From Endomicrobium sp. (GTDB lineage: Bacteria; Elusimicrobiota; Endomicrobiia; Endomicrobiales; Endomicrobiaceae), in assembly GCA_031264895.1 (NCBI GenBank), contig JAISDI010000019.1:1-26257 (forward strand): a stretch of DNA of 26,257 bases. The letters are read 5' to 3'. A program made the position numbers and the translations under genes. The notes under the pieces are model-generated. The model did not search any database. It saw only the letters and a list, made by a program, of their open reading frames with translations, and was not told the DNA's origin. Below are positions 1-6,329 of the stretch, piece after piece. How positions within the stretch are numbered: position 1 is the first letter of the stretch; each line of letters opens with the position of its first letter.

Positions 1-219
1 ATTTTTATTAAAGAAGTTTTTGTTTTACGACGAAAATGGATCCCCGACAAAGACACTCGGGGATGACGACAAAGAAAAAAATGGTTTTTAGAAATCTCTA
101 ATGGAATATTTGGGTTAAATATTGAAAAAGATTTTAAACGATTTGATAGAAGTGAATTTAATTATAAAAATATTACTATTCCAAAGTGTTGCATTTATAA
201 AGATATATATGAATTATAG
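1..219 (+). pseudogene. Possible 3' end of an interrupted gene, unknown function
   Basis: Frame 1 is open from the window edge to a TGA at 64-66, then open again from 67 to a TAG at 217-219. The second part reads like ordinary AT-rich coding sequence (for example WFLEISNGIFGLNIEKDF, from residue 82 onward). The first stop lies inside a palindromic repeat (36-67) that occurs elsewhere in this window between genes. One reading is that the repeat inserted near the 3' end of a gene that starts left of the window and truncated it. The alternative is that an upstream gene simply ends at 66 and the rest is chance. I do not recognise the protein. Confidence 0.3.
36..67 (+). repeat. Palindromic dispersed repeat, ATGGATYCCCGA type
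   Basis: Perfect 8-bp stem ATCCCCGA (40-47) and TCGGGGAT (57-64), followed by GAC. A second copy at 4161-4191 has the same frame of conserved bases but stem ATTCCCGA/TCGGGAAT, so one pair has changed on both sides. It lies inside a reading frame here and introduces its stop codon. Confidence 0.6.
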
Positions 220-293
220 CCAATAGTTTTTAATTCGGCGATTGGTTTTATATAACAGAAGAGTTAAATCTTTGGGAGTATTTGTTGCATGTG

Positions 294-438
294 CAAGCCA
301 AAAGGCTTGTAGAAAACTTAATATAATAATAATAGATTATTTGTTGGGGTATAGGAAAGTAAAACTTGCCTATGCAGGCTGGATAGATAAAATCTATAAG
401 GCTTCTTACAGTCAATCGAATAATCGCCTATTTATTCG
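294..438. other. Run of four hairpins in AT-rich intergenic DNA; possible structured RNA
   Basis: Four consecutive hairpins occur: CAAGCC/GGCTTG (294-309, loop AAAA); ATAGG-a-AAGT/ACTT-g-CCTAT (351-373); ATAGAT/ATCTAT (383-397, loop AAA); CGAATAA/TTATTCG (417-438). The word CAGGCTG appears at 375-381 and 443-449. No tRNA, tmRNA, SRP or RNase P signature was convincing, and no terminator follows. The 74-codon TTG-start frame over this stretch looks incidental. The rest of 1-688 (220-293 and 439-688) shows no gene; a 7-bp stem TGAGAAT/ATTCTCA sits at 602-625. Confidence 0.25.
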
Positions 439-688
439 TAAACAGGCTGAGGCAGTGATTATATGAGTTACTGTAATATTTACTCTCTCTAAAATCCAAT
501 GCATATGTTCCTACTCTTTTCCTACCCTTGTCTAATCATATTATTTTTATACATTAGAGATAATCTTAAATTGTTTTGCTATAGATATCACTACATAAAA
601 ATGAGAATCGAGGATGGCATTCTCAACATTCACCATAAGATATACGCTTTCGCGATTTGAGACTTTTGCGGCGGGATTTTACATTAAA

Positions 689-1774
689 TTATTTCATAAA
701 GCGGGACATGATTGAGTTTGAAACGTAGACCATGTCTTTTGGGAGTTTTATTCTGCCGTCTTCATTTATTAGCTTGTGTTCATTTAAAAGCTCTTGAAGA
801 GCGGATTTTATGGACTCTTTTTTGAAGTCGTTTATATTTACGCCTTCGTCAAGAAGGCGAAGGCCTAGCATTATGGTTTCGGATTCGCGGGTTTCTTCGT
901 CTATATAGTCGTCTTCTTGCTTAACTGACATGCCTTTTGCCGTAAGTTCCATGTATTTTTCGATGTTTACGATATTTAAATATCTGAAATCGTTTTCATA
1001 TCCGGCGGCGCCGGCGCCTAACGCTATGTACTTAAAATTACGCCAATAATTGCCGTTGTGTACTGATTGGCTGCCTGGTTTTGCCCAGTTTGATATTTCG
1101 TAGTGGTCAAAACCGTTATCGGCTAAAATTCTGACGGCTGTTTCGTACATTTCTCTTTGCAAATCCTCATTAACGCAAACGCCTGAATTGAAAAAAGGAG
1201 TGTCTTCTTCAATGCTTAAAGGATAAAGGGAAATATGAGAACAGCCAAACCGCACAGCTTTGTTCAAATTATTTTCCCAATCAGCTATTGACTGCTGCGG
1301 CAAACCGTAAATCAAATCCAGATTGAAATTGTCAAATCCGGCGTTTAAGGCCGCTTTATATGCTCTCTCGAACATTGAAAAATCGTGGACTCTTCCTATT
1401 TTTTTCAACATTTCATTATTGACGGACTGAAGACCCATGCTAAGCCTGTTTACGCCTGCTTTTTTAAGAATTTTAAGTTTAGCTTCGGTAGTAGATTCGG
1501 GATTTAGTTCGAAAGTAAACTCTTTTAATGAGCTTGTATCGAAATTATCGTTTATGGAATCAAGAAGTTTTGAAATTTGTTTTTCGGAAAGAACCGAAGG
1601 CGTTCCGCCTCCTATATAGGCGGTATTGATTTTTTCGTTTTTATAGCGTCTGCAATGAATAGATAAAGCTTCTGCGTATTGAGAAGCCGTATGTTCATTG
1701 TATCCTACGGAAAAGAAATCGCAGTAAAAACATTTTTGTCTGCAAAATGGTATGTGGACGTATAATCCCTGCAT
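689..1774 (-). CDS. hemW: HemW-like radical SAM protein (heme chaperone family)
   Basis: Radical SAM enzyme of the HemN/HemW family. The cluster motif near the N-terminus is CRQKCFYCDF, i.e. C-x3-C-x2-C followed by x-Phe. That pattern marks HemW rather than true coproporphyrinogen dehydrogenase HemN, which has a fourth Cys. GGGTPS and a later NPES motif agree. HemW is known to bind heme and deliver it to respiratory proteins; the job here is inferred from family. I chose the ATG at 1772-1774 (361 aa, starting MQGLYVHIPFC). The frame stays open upstream to 1840, but those 22 codons are written across the hairpin terminator at 1790-1825. There is no Shine-Dalgarno before the ATG. It lies alone downstream of the stomatin operon and no clear terminator follows it. 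Confidence 0.9.
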   Translation of the reverse strand: MQGLYVHIPFCRQKCFYCDFFSVGYNEHTASQYAEALSIHCRRYKNEKINTAYIGGGTPSVLSEKQISKLLDSINDNFDTSSLKEFTFELNPESTTEAKLKILKKAGVNRLSMGLQSVNNEMLKKIGRVHDFSMFERAYKAALNAGFDNFNLDLIYGLPQQSIADWENNLNKAVRFGCSHISLYPLSIEEDTPFFNSGVCVNEDLQREMYETAVRILADNGFDHYEISNWAKPGSQSVHNGNYWRNFKYIALGAGAAGYENDFRYLNIVNIEKYMELTAKGMSVKQEDDYIDEETRESETIMLGLRLLDEGVNINDFKKESIKSALQELLNEHKLINEDGRIKLPKDMVYVSNSIMSRFMK

Positions 1775-1789
1775 ATTATAAAAATTATA

Positions 1790-1825
1790 AAAAAAAGCGC
1801 CGATTTTTATTTCGGCGCTTTTTTT
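1790..1825 (-). terminator. Strong intrinsic terminator after the lepB-nfeD-stomatin operon
   Basis: Perfect 14-bp stem (1790-1803 with 1812-1825): an A-run plus GCGCCGA pairs with TCGGCGC plus a T-run, loop of 8. Read on the minus strand it follows the stomatin stop by only 4 bases and is followed by eight T. The plus strand also has a T-run, so it could work both ways. hemW starts 15 bases beyond it. Confidence 0.85.
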
Positions 1826-1829
1826 ATTT

Positions 1830-2762
1830 TTATTTTTCAACCTTCGTAAGCTTCAACGGATCTTTAAAAAGTTCCGCGACGCCGCCTATTGAAGCCGTAA
1901 CTCCGGCAGTTTCAAGAGGCAAAAATATTTTTGTGGCTTTTCCGTCGGCAACTTTGGACAGCGTCTCAAGATATTTTATCGCTATAAGATCGTTTGTAGG
2001 TCTGCCGGAATGGATCGCATCGTAAACTACTTCAATTTGGTATTTTTCCGCTTCGGCGACTTTTCTGATAGCTTCGGCTTCGCCTAACGCTTCAAGAACC
2101 TGTTTTTCTTTTATCGCTTCGGCCTCGAGAATAACGGCCTGTTTTGCGCCCTCGGCTTTTAGAATCGCGGCCTGTCTTAAACCTTCCGCTTCCAAAATAT
2201 TCGCTCTTTTTTCTCTCTCGGCTTTCATTTGTTTTGACATGGCGTCGGTAATGTCTCTGGGCGGATCGATTTTTTGTATTTCCACTCTCGTAACTTTGAC
2301 GCCCCATTTGTCCGTAGCTTCGTCCATGACTATTCTAAGCTGCGTATTTATTTTTTCTCTGGACGTAAGAGTGCTGTCTAATTCCATATCGCCTATGACG
2401 TTTCTTAAATTTGTCTGGGCAAGTTTTAAAGCCGCAAGAGCAAAATTAGCGATATTGTAAACCACTCTGAAAGGATCGGTTATTTGAAAATAAATAATAG
2501 CGTCGACAACTACCGTAACGTTATCTTTAGTTATAACGCTTTGAGGCGGAACGTCTATGACCTGTTCCCTCATGTCTACTTTTCTCAAGTTCTGAAAAAC
2601 GGGAATAATGATCGCAACTCCCGGGTCTTCAGTTTTACTGTATTTTCCCAAAGTTTCAACAAGTCCTTTTTCATGCTGCCTTACGATGTTTATACCGCTT
2701 GCAATCAGTATAATGACAAGAAACATAATTACTGCGATCAATGCAAATACTCCGCTGCCCAT
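1830..2762 (-). CDS. SPFH/stomatin-like membrane protease-associated protein
   Basis: Stomatin/prohibitin (SPFH, band 7) family protein of 310 aa, close to the QmcA/stomatin type. Residues 5-25 form one N-terminal membrane segment; the SPFH domain follows (about 25-180, with GLVETLGKY and the REQVIDVPPQ stretch). A charged helical region begins near 180. Residues 189-221 are three 11-residue repeats (ILEAEGLRQAA, ILKAEGAKQAV, ILEAEAIKEKQ), the pattern of a long coiled coil used in oligomer assembly. Such proteins form large rings organising membrane microdomains and often pair with NfeD, whose gene lies 23 bp upstream here. The start has a clear AAGGAGG. It is the last gene of the lepB-nfeD-stomatin operon. 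The client is not evident from sequence. Confidence 0.92.
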   Translation of the reverse strand: MGSGVFALIAVIMFLVIILIASGINIVRQHEKGLVETLGKYSKTEDPGVAIIIPVFQNLRKVDMREQVIDVPPQSVITKDNVTVVVDAIIYFQITDPFRVVYNIANFALAALKLAQTNLRNVIGDMELDSTLTSREKINTQLRIVMDEATDKWGVKVTRVEIQKIDPPRDITDAMSKQMKAEREKRANILEAEGLRQAAILKAEGAKQAVILEAEAIKEKQVLEALGEAEAIRKVAEAEKYQIEVVYDAIHSGRPTNDLIAIKYLETLSKVADGKATKIFLPLETAGVTASIGGVAELFKDPLKLTKVEK

Positions 2763-2785
2763 AAAAGCCTCCTTAAATCTTCTTT

Positions 2786-3211
2786 TTATTTCTTTCTTAC
2801 TATAAGCCTCGTTCCCTGAACAGAAACTACTTCAACCGCGCTTCCTTTTTCAATTTCTCCGCTCTCGGAGAACGCGCTCCATATTTCGCCCATGACTTTA
2901 ACAAAACCCTGCGACTTTTCGGAAATGTTTTCCGTAACTACGGCTTCTTTTCCTATTATCTCGTCAATATTCGATTTTTTAGAGTCGGCGGTTTTCATAT
3001 ATTTTTTTAGAAGAGGCCTTATAAACGACACCGATACTATCGACACAACGGAAAATATTGCCACCTGAATCCATATTCCGGCTCCAAAAGCAGAAGCGAT
3101 TCCCGCAAAAACGGCTCCTACCGCAAGGCATGAAAAGAAAAACAAAGATGTGGTGACGATTTCAAGAATTACAAGAATAACGGCGGCAATGATCCATATT
3201 ATCCAGCTCAT
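2786..3211 (-). CDS. NfeD-like membrane protein, short form
   Basis: Protein of 141 aa with hydrophobic segments filling roughly residues 3-66 (two to three membrane passes). A C-terminal soluble domain of about 60 residues follows (IIGKEAVVTE through GTRLIVRKK), the small OB-fold beta barrel typical of NfeD C-terminal domains. It lacks the ClpP-type serine protease domain of long NfeD proteins, so it is the short form that usually partners a stomatin. The stomatin gene directly downstream supports this. AGGAGGGG precedes the ATG. Its gene lies 12 bp after lepB. The partner role is inferred from family and context. Confidence 0.85.
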   Translation of the reverse strand: MSWIIWIIAAVILVILEIVTTSLFFFSCLAVGAVFAGIASAFGAGIWIQVAIFSVVSIVSVSFIRPLLKKYMKTADSKKSNIDEIIGKEAVVTENISEKSQGFVKVMGEIWSAFSESGEIEKGSAVEVVSVQGTRLIVRKK

Positions 3212-3223
3212 AACCCCTCCTTT

Positions 3224-3994
3224 TTATATCAATCTTATGCGTTTCAAAGGCCAGTATAGAAGTAAAGCTTTTCCTTTTATATATTTGTCCGGCAGCGGCC
3301 CCCAGAAACGCGAATCAAAAGAATAGTCTCTGTTATCGCCTACCATCATGTACGAATCGCCGGGAACGGTAACCGGGCCGAAATTATCTCTCATAAAAGT
3401 CGGGGGAATCGTGGTAAATTTTCCGTTTTCCCATGCCTGCTGGTATTCGCTTTCGTCATTAAATAAATTAAAACTTTGAAAAACCGACGGGTCGGCAAGA
3501 CTTACATAAGACTCATCAACGGGAACTCCGTTGACAAAAAGTTTTTTATCTTTTATTTCAACCACATCTCCCGCAACGGCAACGCATCTTTTGATATAAT
3601 CTTTTTTAATCCCCGCCTCTCTCTCCGATACTGTCAAAGCTTCAGGGGGGCATTTGAAAACTACTATATCGCCTCTTGAAATTTTTTTCAAGGCAAAAAT
3701 TCTTTTACCGTCGCTGAAAGGCACGTGAAAACCGTATATAAATTTGTTTACAAAAAGATGATCTCCTTCCAAAAGAGTCGTCCTCATGCTTCCCGACGGA
3801 ATTTTAAATGCCTGAATAAAGAAAAACATTAAAAATGACGCTATTATAAGAGCAGACCATGCCGTATCAACCCATGAATAAACGTTTTTATAAAACTTGT
3901 TTGAAGCTATGGCGGCAAACCTGTTCTTTAACATCAGCATGAACATTGCCACGCAAAAAAGAATACAACCCGCGATAAAAAGCTTAACTTCCAT
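3224..3994 (-). CDS. lepB: Signal peptidase I
   Basis: Type I signal peptidase (256 aa), a membrane serine protease that cleaves signal peptides from exported proteins on the outer face of the inner membrane. Two N-terminal membrane segments are visible (about 3-22 and 44-63). The catalytic dyad is Ser69 in PSGSM and Lys135 in DYIKRCVAVAGD. The later box GDNRDYSFDSRFWGP is the conserved family signature. Residues 144-215 hold an inserted variable region. Start supported by AGGAGAG. First gene of a three-gene unit with nfeD and the stomatin; any functional link between secretion and the SPFH pair is inference. Upstream is a repeat-filled gap, in which I found no convincing promoter. Confidence 0.95.
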   Translation of the reverse strand: MEVKLFIAGCILFCVAMFMLMLKNRFAAIASNKFYKNVYSWVDTAWSALIIASFLMFFFIQAFKIPSGSMRTTLLEGDHLFVNKFIYGFHVPFSDGKRIFALKKISRGDIVVFKCPPEALTVSEREAGIKKDYIKRCVAVAGDVVEIKDKKLFVNGVPVDESYVSLADPSVFQSFNLFNDESEYQQAWENGKFTTIPPTFMRDNFGPVTVPGDSYMMVGDNRDYSFDSRFWGPLPDKYIKGKALLLYWPLKRIRLI

Positions 3995-4085
3995 TTTTTC
4001 TCTCCTGAACTGAAATCGATTATTGACTGTGTCTGTAAAAAAAATATTCTGCCAGCATTGCTATATGGGAATTAACGGCAACGAC

Positions 4086-4136
4086 AAATCCCCCGTCCGC
4101 AAAGTCGCGGACACCCCCTTTAAAAAAGTGGGAATT
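4086..4136 (+). repeat. Modular hairpin repeat, copy A
   Basis: Begins AAATCCCCCGTC, then a 6-bp stem GTCCGC/GCGGAC (4095-4100 with 4107-4112), then ACACCCCCTTT, an A-run and GTGGGAATT. It is a near match, in opposite orientation, to the copy at 25993-26042, and shares its CCCCGTC and GGGAATT ends with the copy at 4303-4352. Confidence 0.7.
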
Positions 4137-4160
4137 ACGGCTAACGGCAAAAAGCAAAAA

Positions 4161-4191
4161 TGGATTCCCGATTACGACTCTCGGGAATGAC
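4161..4191 (+). repeat. Palindromic dispersed repeat, ATGGATYCCCGA type
   Basis: Stem ATTCCCGA (4164-4171) and TCGGGAAT (4181-4188), loop of 9, followed by GAC. Same element as at 36-67, with compensatory change in the stem. A degenerate copy in the opposite direction follows at 4210-4237. Confidence 0.65.
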
Positions 4192-4209
4192 TGTCTCTGT
4201 ACGCTGTGT

Positions 4210-4237
4210 CATGACCGAAATCTGTAATCGGGATCCA
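4210..4237 (-). repeat. Degenerate inverted copy of the ATGGATYCCCGA repeat
   Basis: Read on minus it begins ATGGATCCCGATTACAGA and ends TCGGTCATGAC. It shares the ATGGAT, CCCGATTAC and final ATGAC elements with the copy at 4161-4191, but the stem is imperfect. The two copies face each other about 20 bp apart. Confidence 0.5.
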
Positions 4238-4302
4238 TGTTAATATCGAAATCATTTTTATCCATGTATGACTACAGTTACAACGGCAAAGACAAACAAC
4301 AA

Positions 4303-4352
4303 CCACCCCGTCAGATACTTCGTATCTGCCACCCCTCCGTAGAGGGGAATTA
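4303..4352 (+). repeat. Modular hairpin repeat, copy B
   Basis: CCACCCCGT, then a perfect 7-bp stem CAGATAC/GTATCTG with loop TTC (4312-4328), then CCA and a second perfect stem CCCCTC/GAGGGG (4332-4347, loop CGTA), ending GGGGAATT. Same outer modules as copy A, different inner palindrome. Confidence 0.7.
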
Positions 4353-4370
4353 ACGACAAGGAGTGAATCT

Positions 4371-4463
4371 CCCCCAGCGGGAGCTGGGGGCTTCCCCCCA
4401 TTACGATTCTCGGAGTTCAGAAAATCTGAACCCGCCACTTCATCCACCAGCAGGAGCTGGTGG
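4371..4463 (+). repeat. Three adjacent palindromes of the repeat island
   Basis: CCCCCAGC/GCTGGGGG with loop GGGA (4371-4390), GTTCAGA/TCTGAAC with loop AAA (4415-4431), and CCACCAGC/GCTGGTGG with loop AGGA (4444-4463). The first and third are the same 8-bp hairpin with one base pair swapped on both sides. The middle one is followed by CCGCCAC, resembling the context of the inner palindrome in copy B. Confidence 0.65.
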
Positions 4464-4517
4464 GTTTAGAAGGCTTACTAAAGGGGCGCGGCCTTTCTAA
4501 ATCACCGCGCGCAAGCG

Positions 4518-6308
4518 CTAGTCGTCTATTTTCAAAACTGCGATGAAAGCTTCCGGCGGAATTTCTACCTTGCCGAACTGCCTCATTTTGCGTTTTCCTT
4601 CTTTCTGTTTTTCCAGCAGTTTCCTTTTTCTTGTTATATCGCCGCCGTAACATTTTGCCAAAACATCTTTTCTTACGGCTGAAATGGTTTCTCTGGCGAT
4701 TATTTTATTGTTAACTCTTGCCTGTATCGGAATTTCAAACATATGGCGCGGAATTATTGCGCGCAGTTTTTCCGTGAGATAATGCGACGCCGTCTGCGCT
4801 TTGTCTTTATGCGTTATGATAGTAAAAGCGTCGACGACTTCGCCGTTAATCATAATTTCCAGTTTAACCAAATCTCCGGGCTGCGGCTCTATATGCTCAT
4901 AATCGAAAGATGCGTATCCTTTTGAAACGGATTTCAGCGCGTCATAAAAGCCGACTATTATTTCAGCAAGAGGCAGATGATATTTTAACACTATTATTTT
5001 CGTATTCAAATATCTCATTTGAACCTGTTTTCCTCTCCTTTTTTGGCATAAATCCAAAATAGCGCCGAGATAATCGCCCGGACAGATAATGGTCGCTTCG
5101 ACATAAGGTTCCCAAATTTCCGAGATATCGGAATTGTTCGGAAATTTTGCCGGATTGTCTATAATCAAATTTTGGTCTTTAAGCGTTTTAACTTTATAGA
5201 CAACGTTAGGAGCCGTCACCAAAAGGCTCAGCCCGAACTCTCTTTCAAGCCTTTCTTTAACTATTTCGAGATGAAGCGAACCTAAAAAGCCGCACCTGAA
5301 ACCAAAACCCAAAGCTACGGACGTTTCCGGAAAGAATACAAGAGACGAATCCGAAAGTCTCAATTTTTCTAAAGCGCTTTTTAAAGCGTCATAATCGGAA
5401 GTACTGTTTGGGTACAAGCCCGCAAAAACAAAAGGATGTATTTCTTTATATCCCGGATGCGGATTTTTCGTCGGGTTTACGCTGTCGGTTATCGTGTCGC
5501 CGATTTTTATGTCGTGTATATCTTTTATTCCCGCAACCATATAGCCGACTTCGCCCGAAGATAAACTGCCGGCTTCAACCGGCCTTATTATCATATATCC
5601 GACCTCCAAAACGTCATATTCGACGTCGGAAGCTATAAATCTTATTTTCATGCCTTTGCGTATTATCCCGTCAAAAACTCTTATTATGACTATGACGCCT
5701 CGGTATGAATCGTAAAACGAATCGAAAATAATTGCGGACAGCGGCTCGCTCAAGACAACTTTAGCGGGCGGAATGTTTGCAACTATCGAATCCGTTATTT
5801 CGCTTATTCCTATGCCTTCTTTCGCGCTTGCAAGTATTGGATCCGCGTCTACGTCCAAACCTTCTTTCATCTGTTCATAGGCGCTGTCAACGTCGGCCGT
5901 AGGCAAATCGATTTTATTTATGACGGGAATTATTTTAAGGTTAGCGTTTTTTGCAAGCATTGTGTTTGCAAGCGTCTGCGCTTCAACGCCCTGCGTCGCG
6001 TCTATTACTAAAAGAGCGCCTTCGCATGCGGCAAGCGCTCTTGAAACTTCGTAAGTGAAATCTACGTGTCCGGGTGTGTCTATCAGATTTAAAATATATT
6101 TTTTTCCGGATTTATCGGTATAATTCATTCTTACGGCTTTGGCTTTAATCGTAATTCCTCTTTCTCTTTCAAGCTCCATTCCGTCAAGAATCTGCTCCTT
6201 CATTTCTCTTTTGGATATTGTTCCGGTATATTCAAGGAGTCTGTCGGCCAAAGTGCTTTTTCCGTGATCGATGTGCGCAATAATACAAAAATTTCTTATG
6301 TTGGACAT
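4518..6308 (-). CDS. lepA: Elongation factor 4 (LepA), translational GTPase
   Basis: LepA/EF4, 596 aa against about 599 in E. coli. It binds the ribosome and affects translocation and initiation. GTPase motifs: G1 AHIDHGKS (11-18), G2 around RGITI (50-54), G3 DTPGH (77-81), G4 NKID (131-134). The LepA-specific C-terminus is complete, with the KCYGGDITRKRKLLEKQKEG stretch near the end. It is the last gene of the 23-gene minus-strand run, 21 bp after ptsI. The ribosome-binding site is weak (GGGGA about 11 bases before the ATG), so expression may depend on read-through from ptsI. Nothing is truncated. A repeat island follows the stop. Confidence 0.97.
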   Translation of the reverse strand: MSNIRNFCIIAHIDHGKSTLADRLLEYTGTISKREMKEQILDGMELERERGITIKAKAVRMNYTDKSGKKYILNLIDTPGHVDFTYEVSRALAACEGALLVIDATQGVEAQTLANTMLAKNANLKIIPVINKIDLPTADVDSAYEQMKEGLDVDADPILASAKEGIGISEITDSIVANIPPAKVVLSEPLSAIIFDSFYDSYRGVIVIIRVFDGIIRKGMKIRFIASDVEYDVLEVGYMIIRPVEAGSLSSGEVGYMVAGIKDIHDIKIGDTITDSVNPTKNPHPGYKEIHPFVFAGLYPNSTSDYDALKSALEKLRLSDSSLVFFPETSVALGFGFRCGFLGSLHLEIVKERLEREFGLSLLVTAPNVVYKVKTLKDQNLIIDNPAKFPNNSDISEIWEPYVEATIICPGDYLGAILDLCQKRRGKQVQMRYLNTKIIVLKYHLPLAEIIVGFYDALKSVSKGYASFDYEHIEPQPGDLVKLEIMINGEVVDAFTIITHKDKAQTASHYLTEKLRAIIPRHMFEIPIQARVNNKIIARETISAVRKDVLAKCYGGDITRKRKLLEKQKEGKRKMRQFGKVEIPPEAFIAVLKIDD

Positions 6309-6329
6309 TCTTTTTCGTTTCCCCGCCGC

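Larger units (their letters stand above)
3995..4517. other. Gene-free repeat island between lepA and lepB
   Basis: This 523-bp stretch holds no credible gene. Frames open across it are made of palindromic repeats, which are listed separately. The promoter for lepB should lie at its left edge, but only weak matches were seen (for example TTGTCG, 16-bp spacer, TATAGC around 4062-4089 on minus). No U-tract terminator was found after lepA; the hairpins themselves may stop or stabilise the transcript. Confidence 0.6.

Noticed and set aside
242..466. 74-codon frame beginning with TTG
   Set aside because: No ribosome-binding site, no recognisable domain, and its sequence is made of the hairpins at 294-438. 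Treated as incidental.
294..470. Possible RNase P RNA, because of AGGAAAGT (353-360) and ACAGTCAATCG (409-419)
   Set aside because: AGGAAAGT is locked inside a local hairpin rather than free to form helix P4, and the other universally conserved segments and the overall length do not fit.
4062..4089. lepB promoter TTGTCG, 16 bp, TATAGC on minus
   Set aside because: Only four of six bases match at each box and it lies in repeat DNA; not strong enough to list as a promoter.
4086..4463. CRISPR array
   Set aside because: Repeats are palindromic modules of changing sequence, without constant direct repeats and uniform spacers.
4172..4653. Two minus-strand frames (4172-4447 and 4417-4653)
   Set aside because: The first lies in palindromic repeats; the second overlaps the conserved end of lepA in another frame. 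Neither has protein character.
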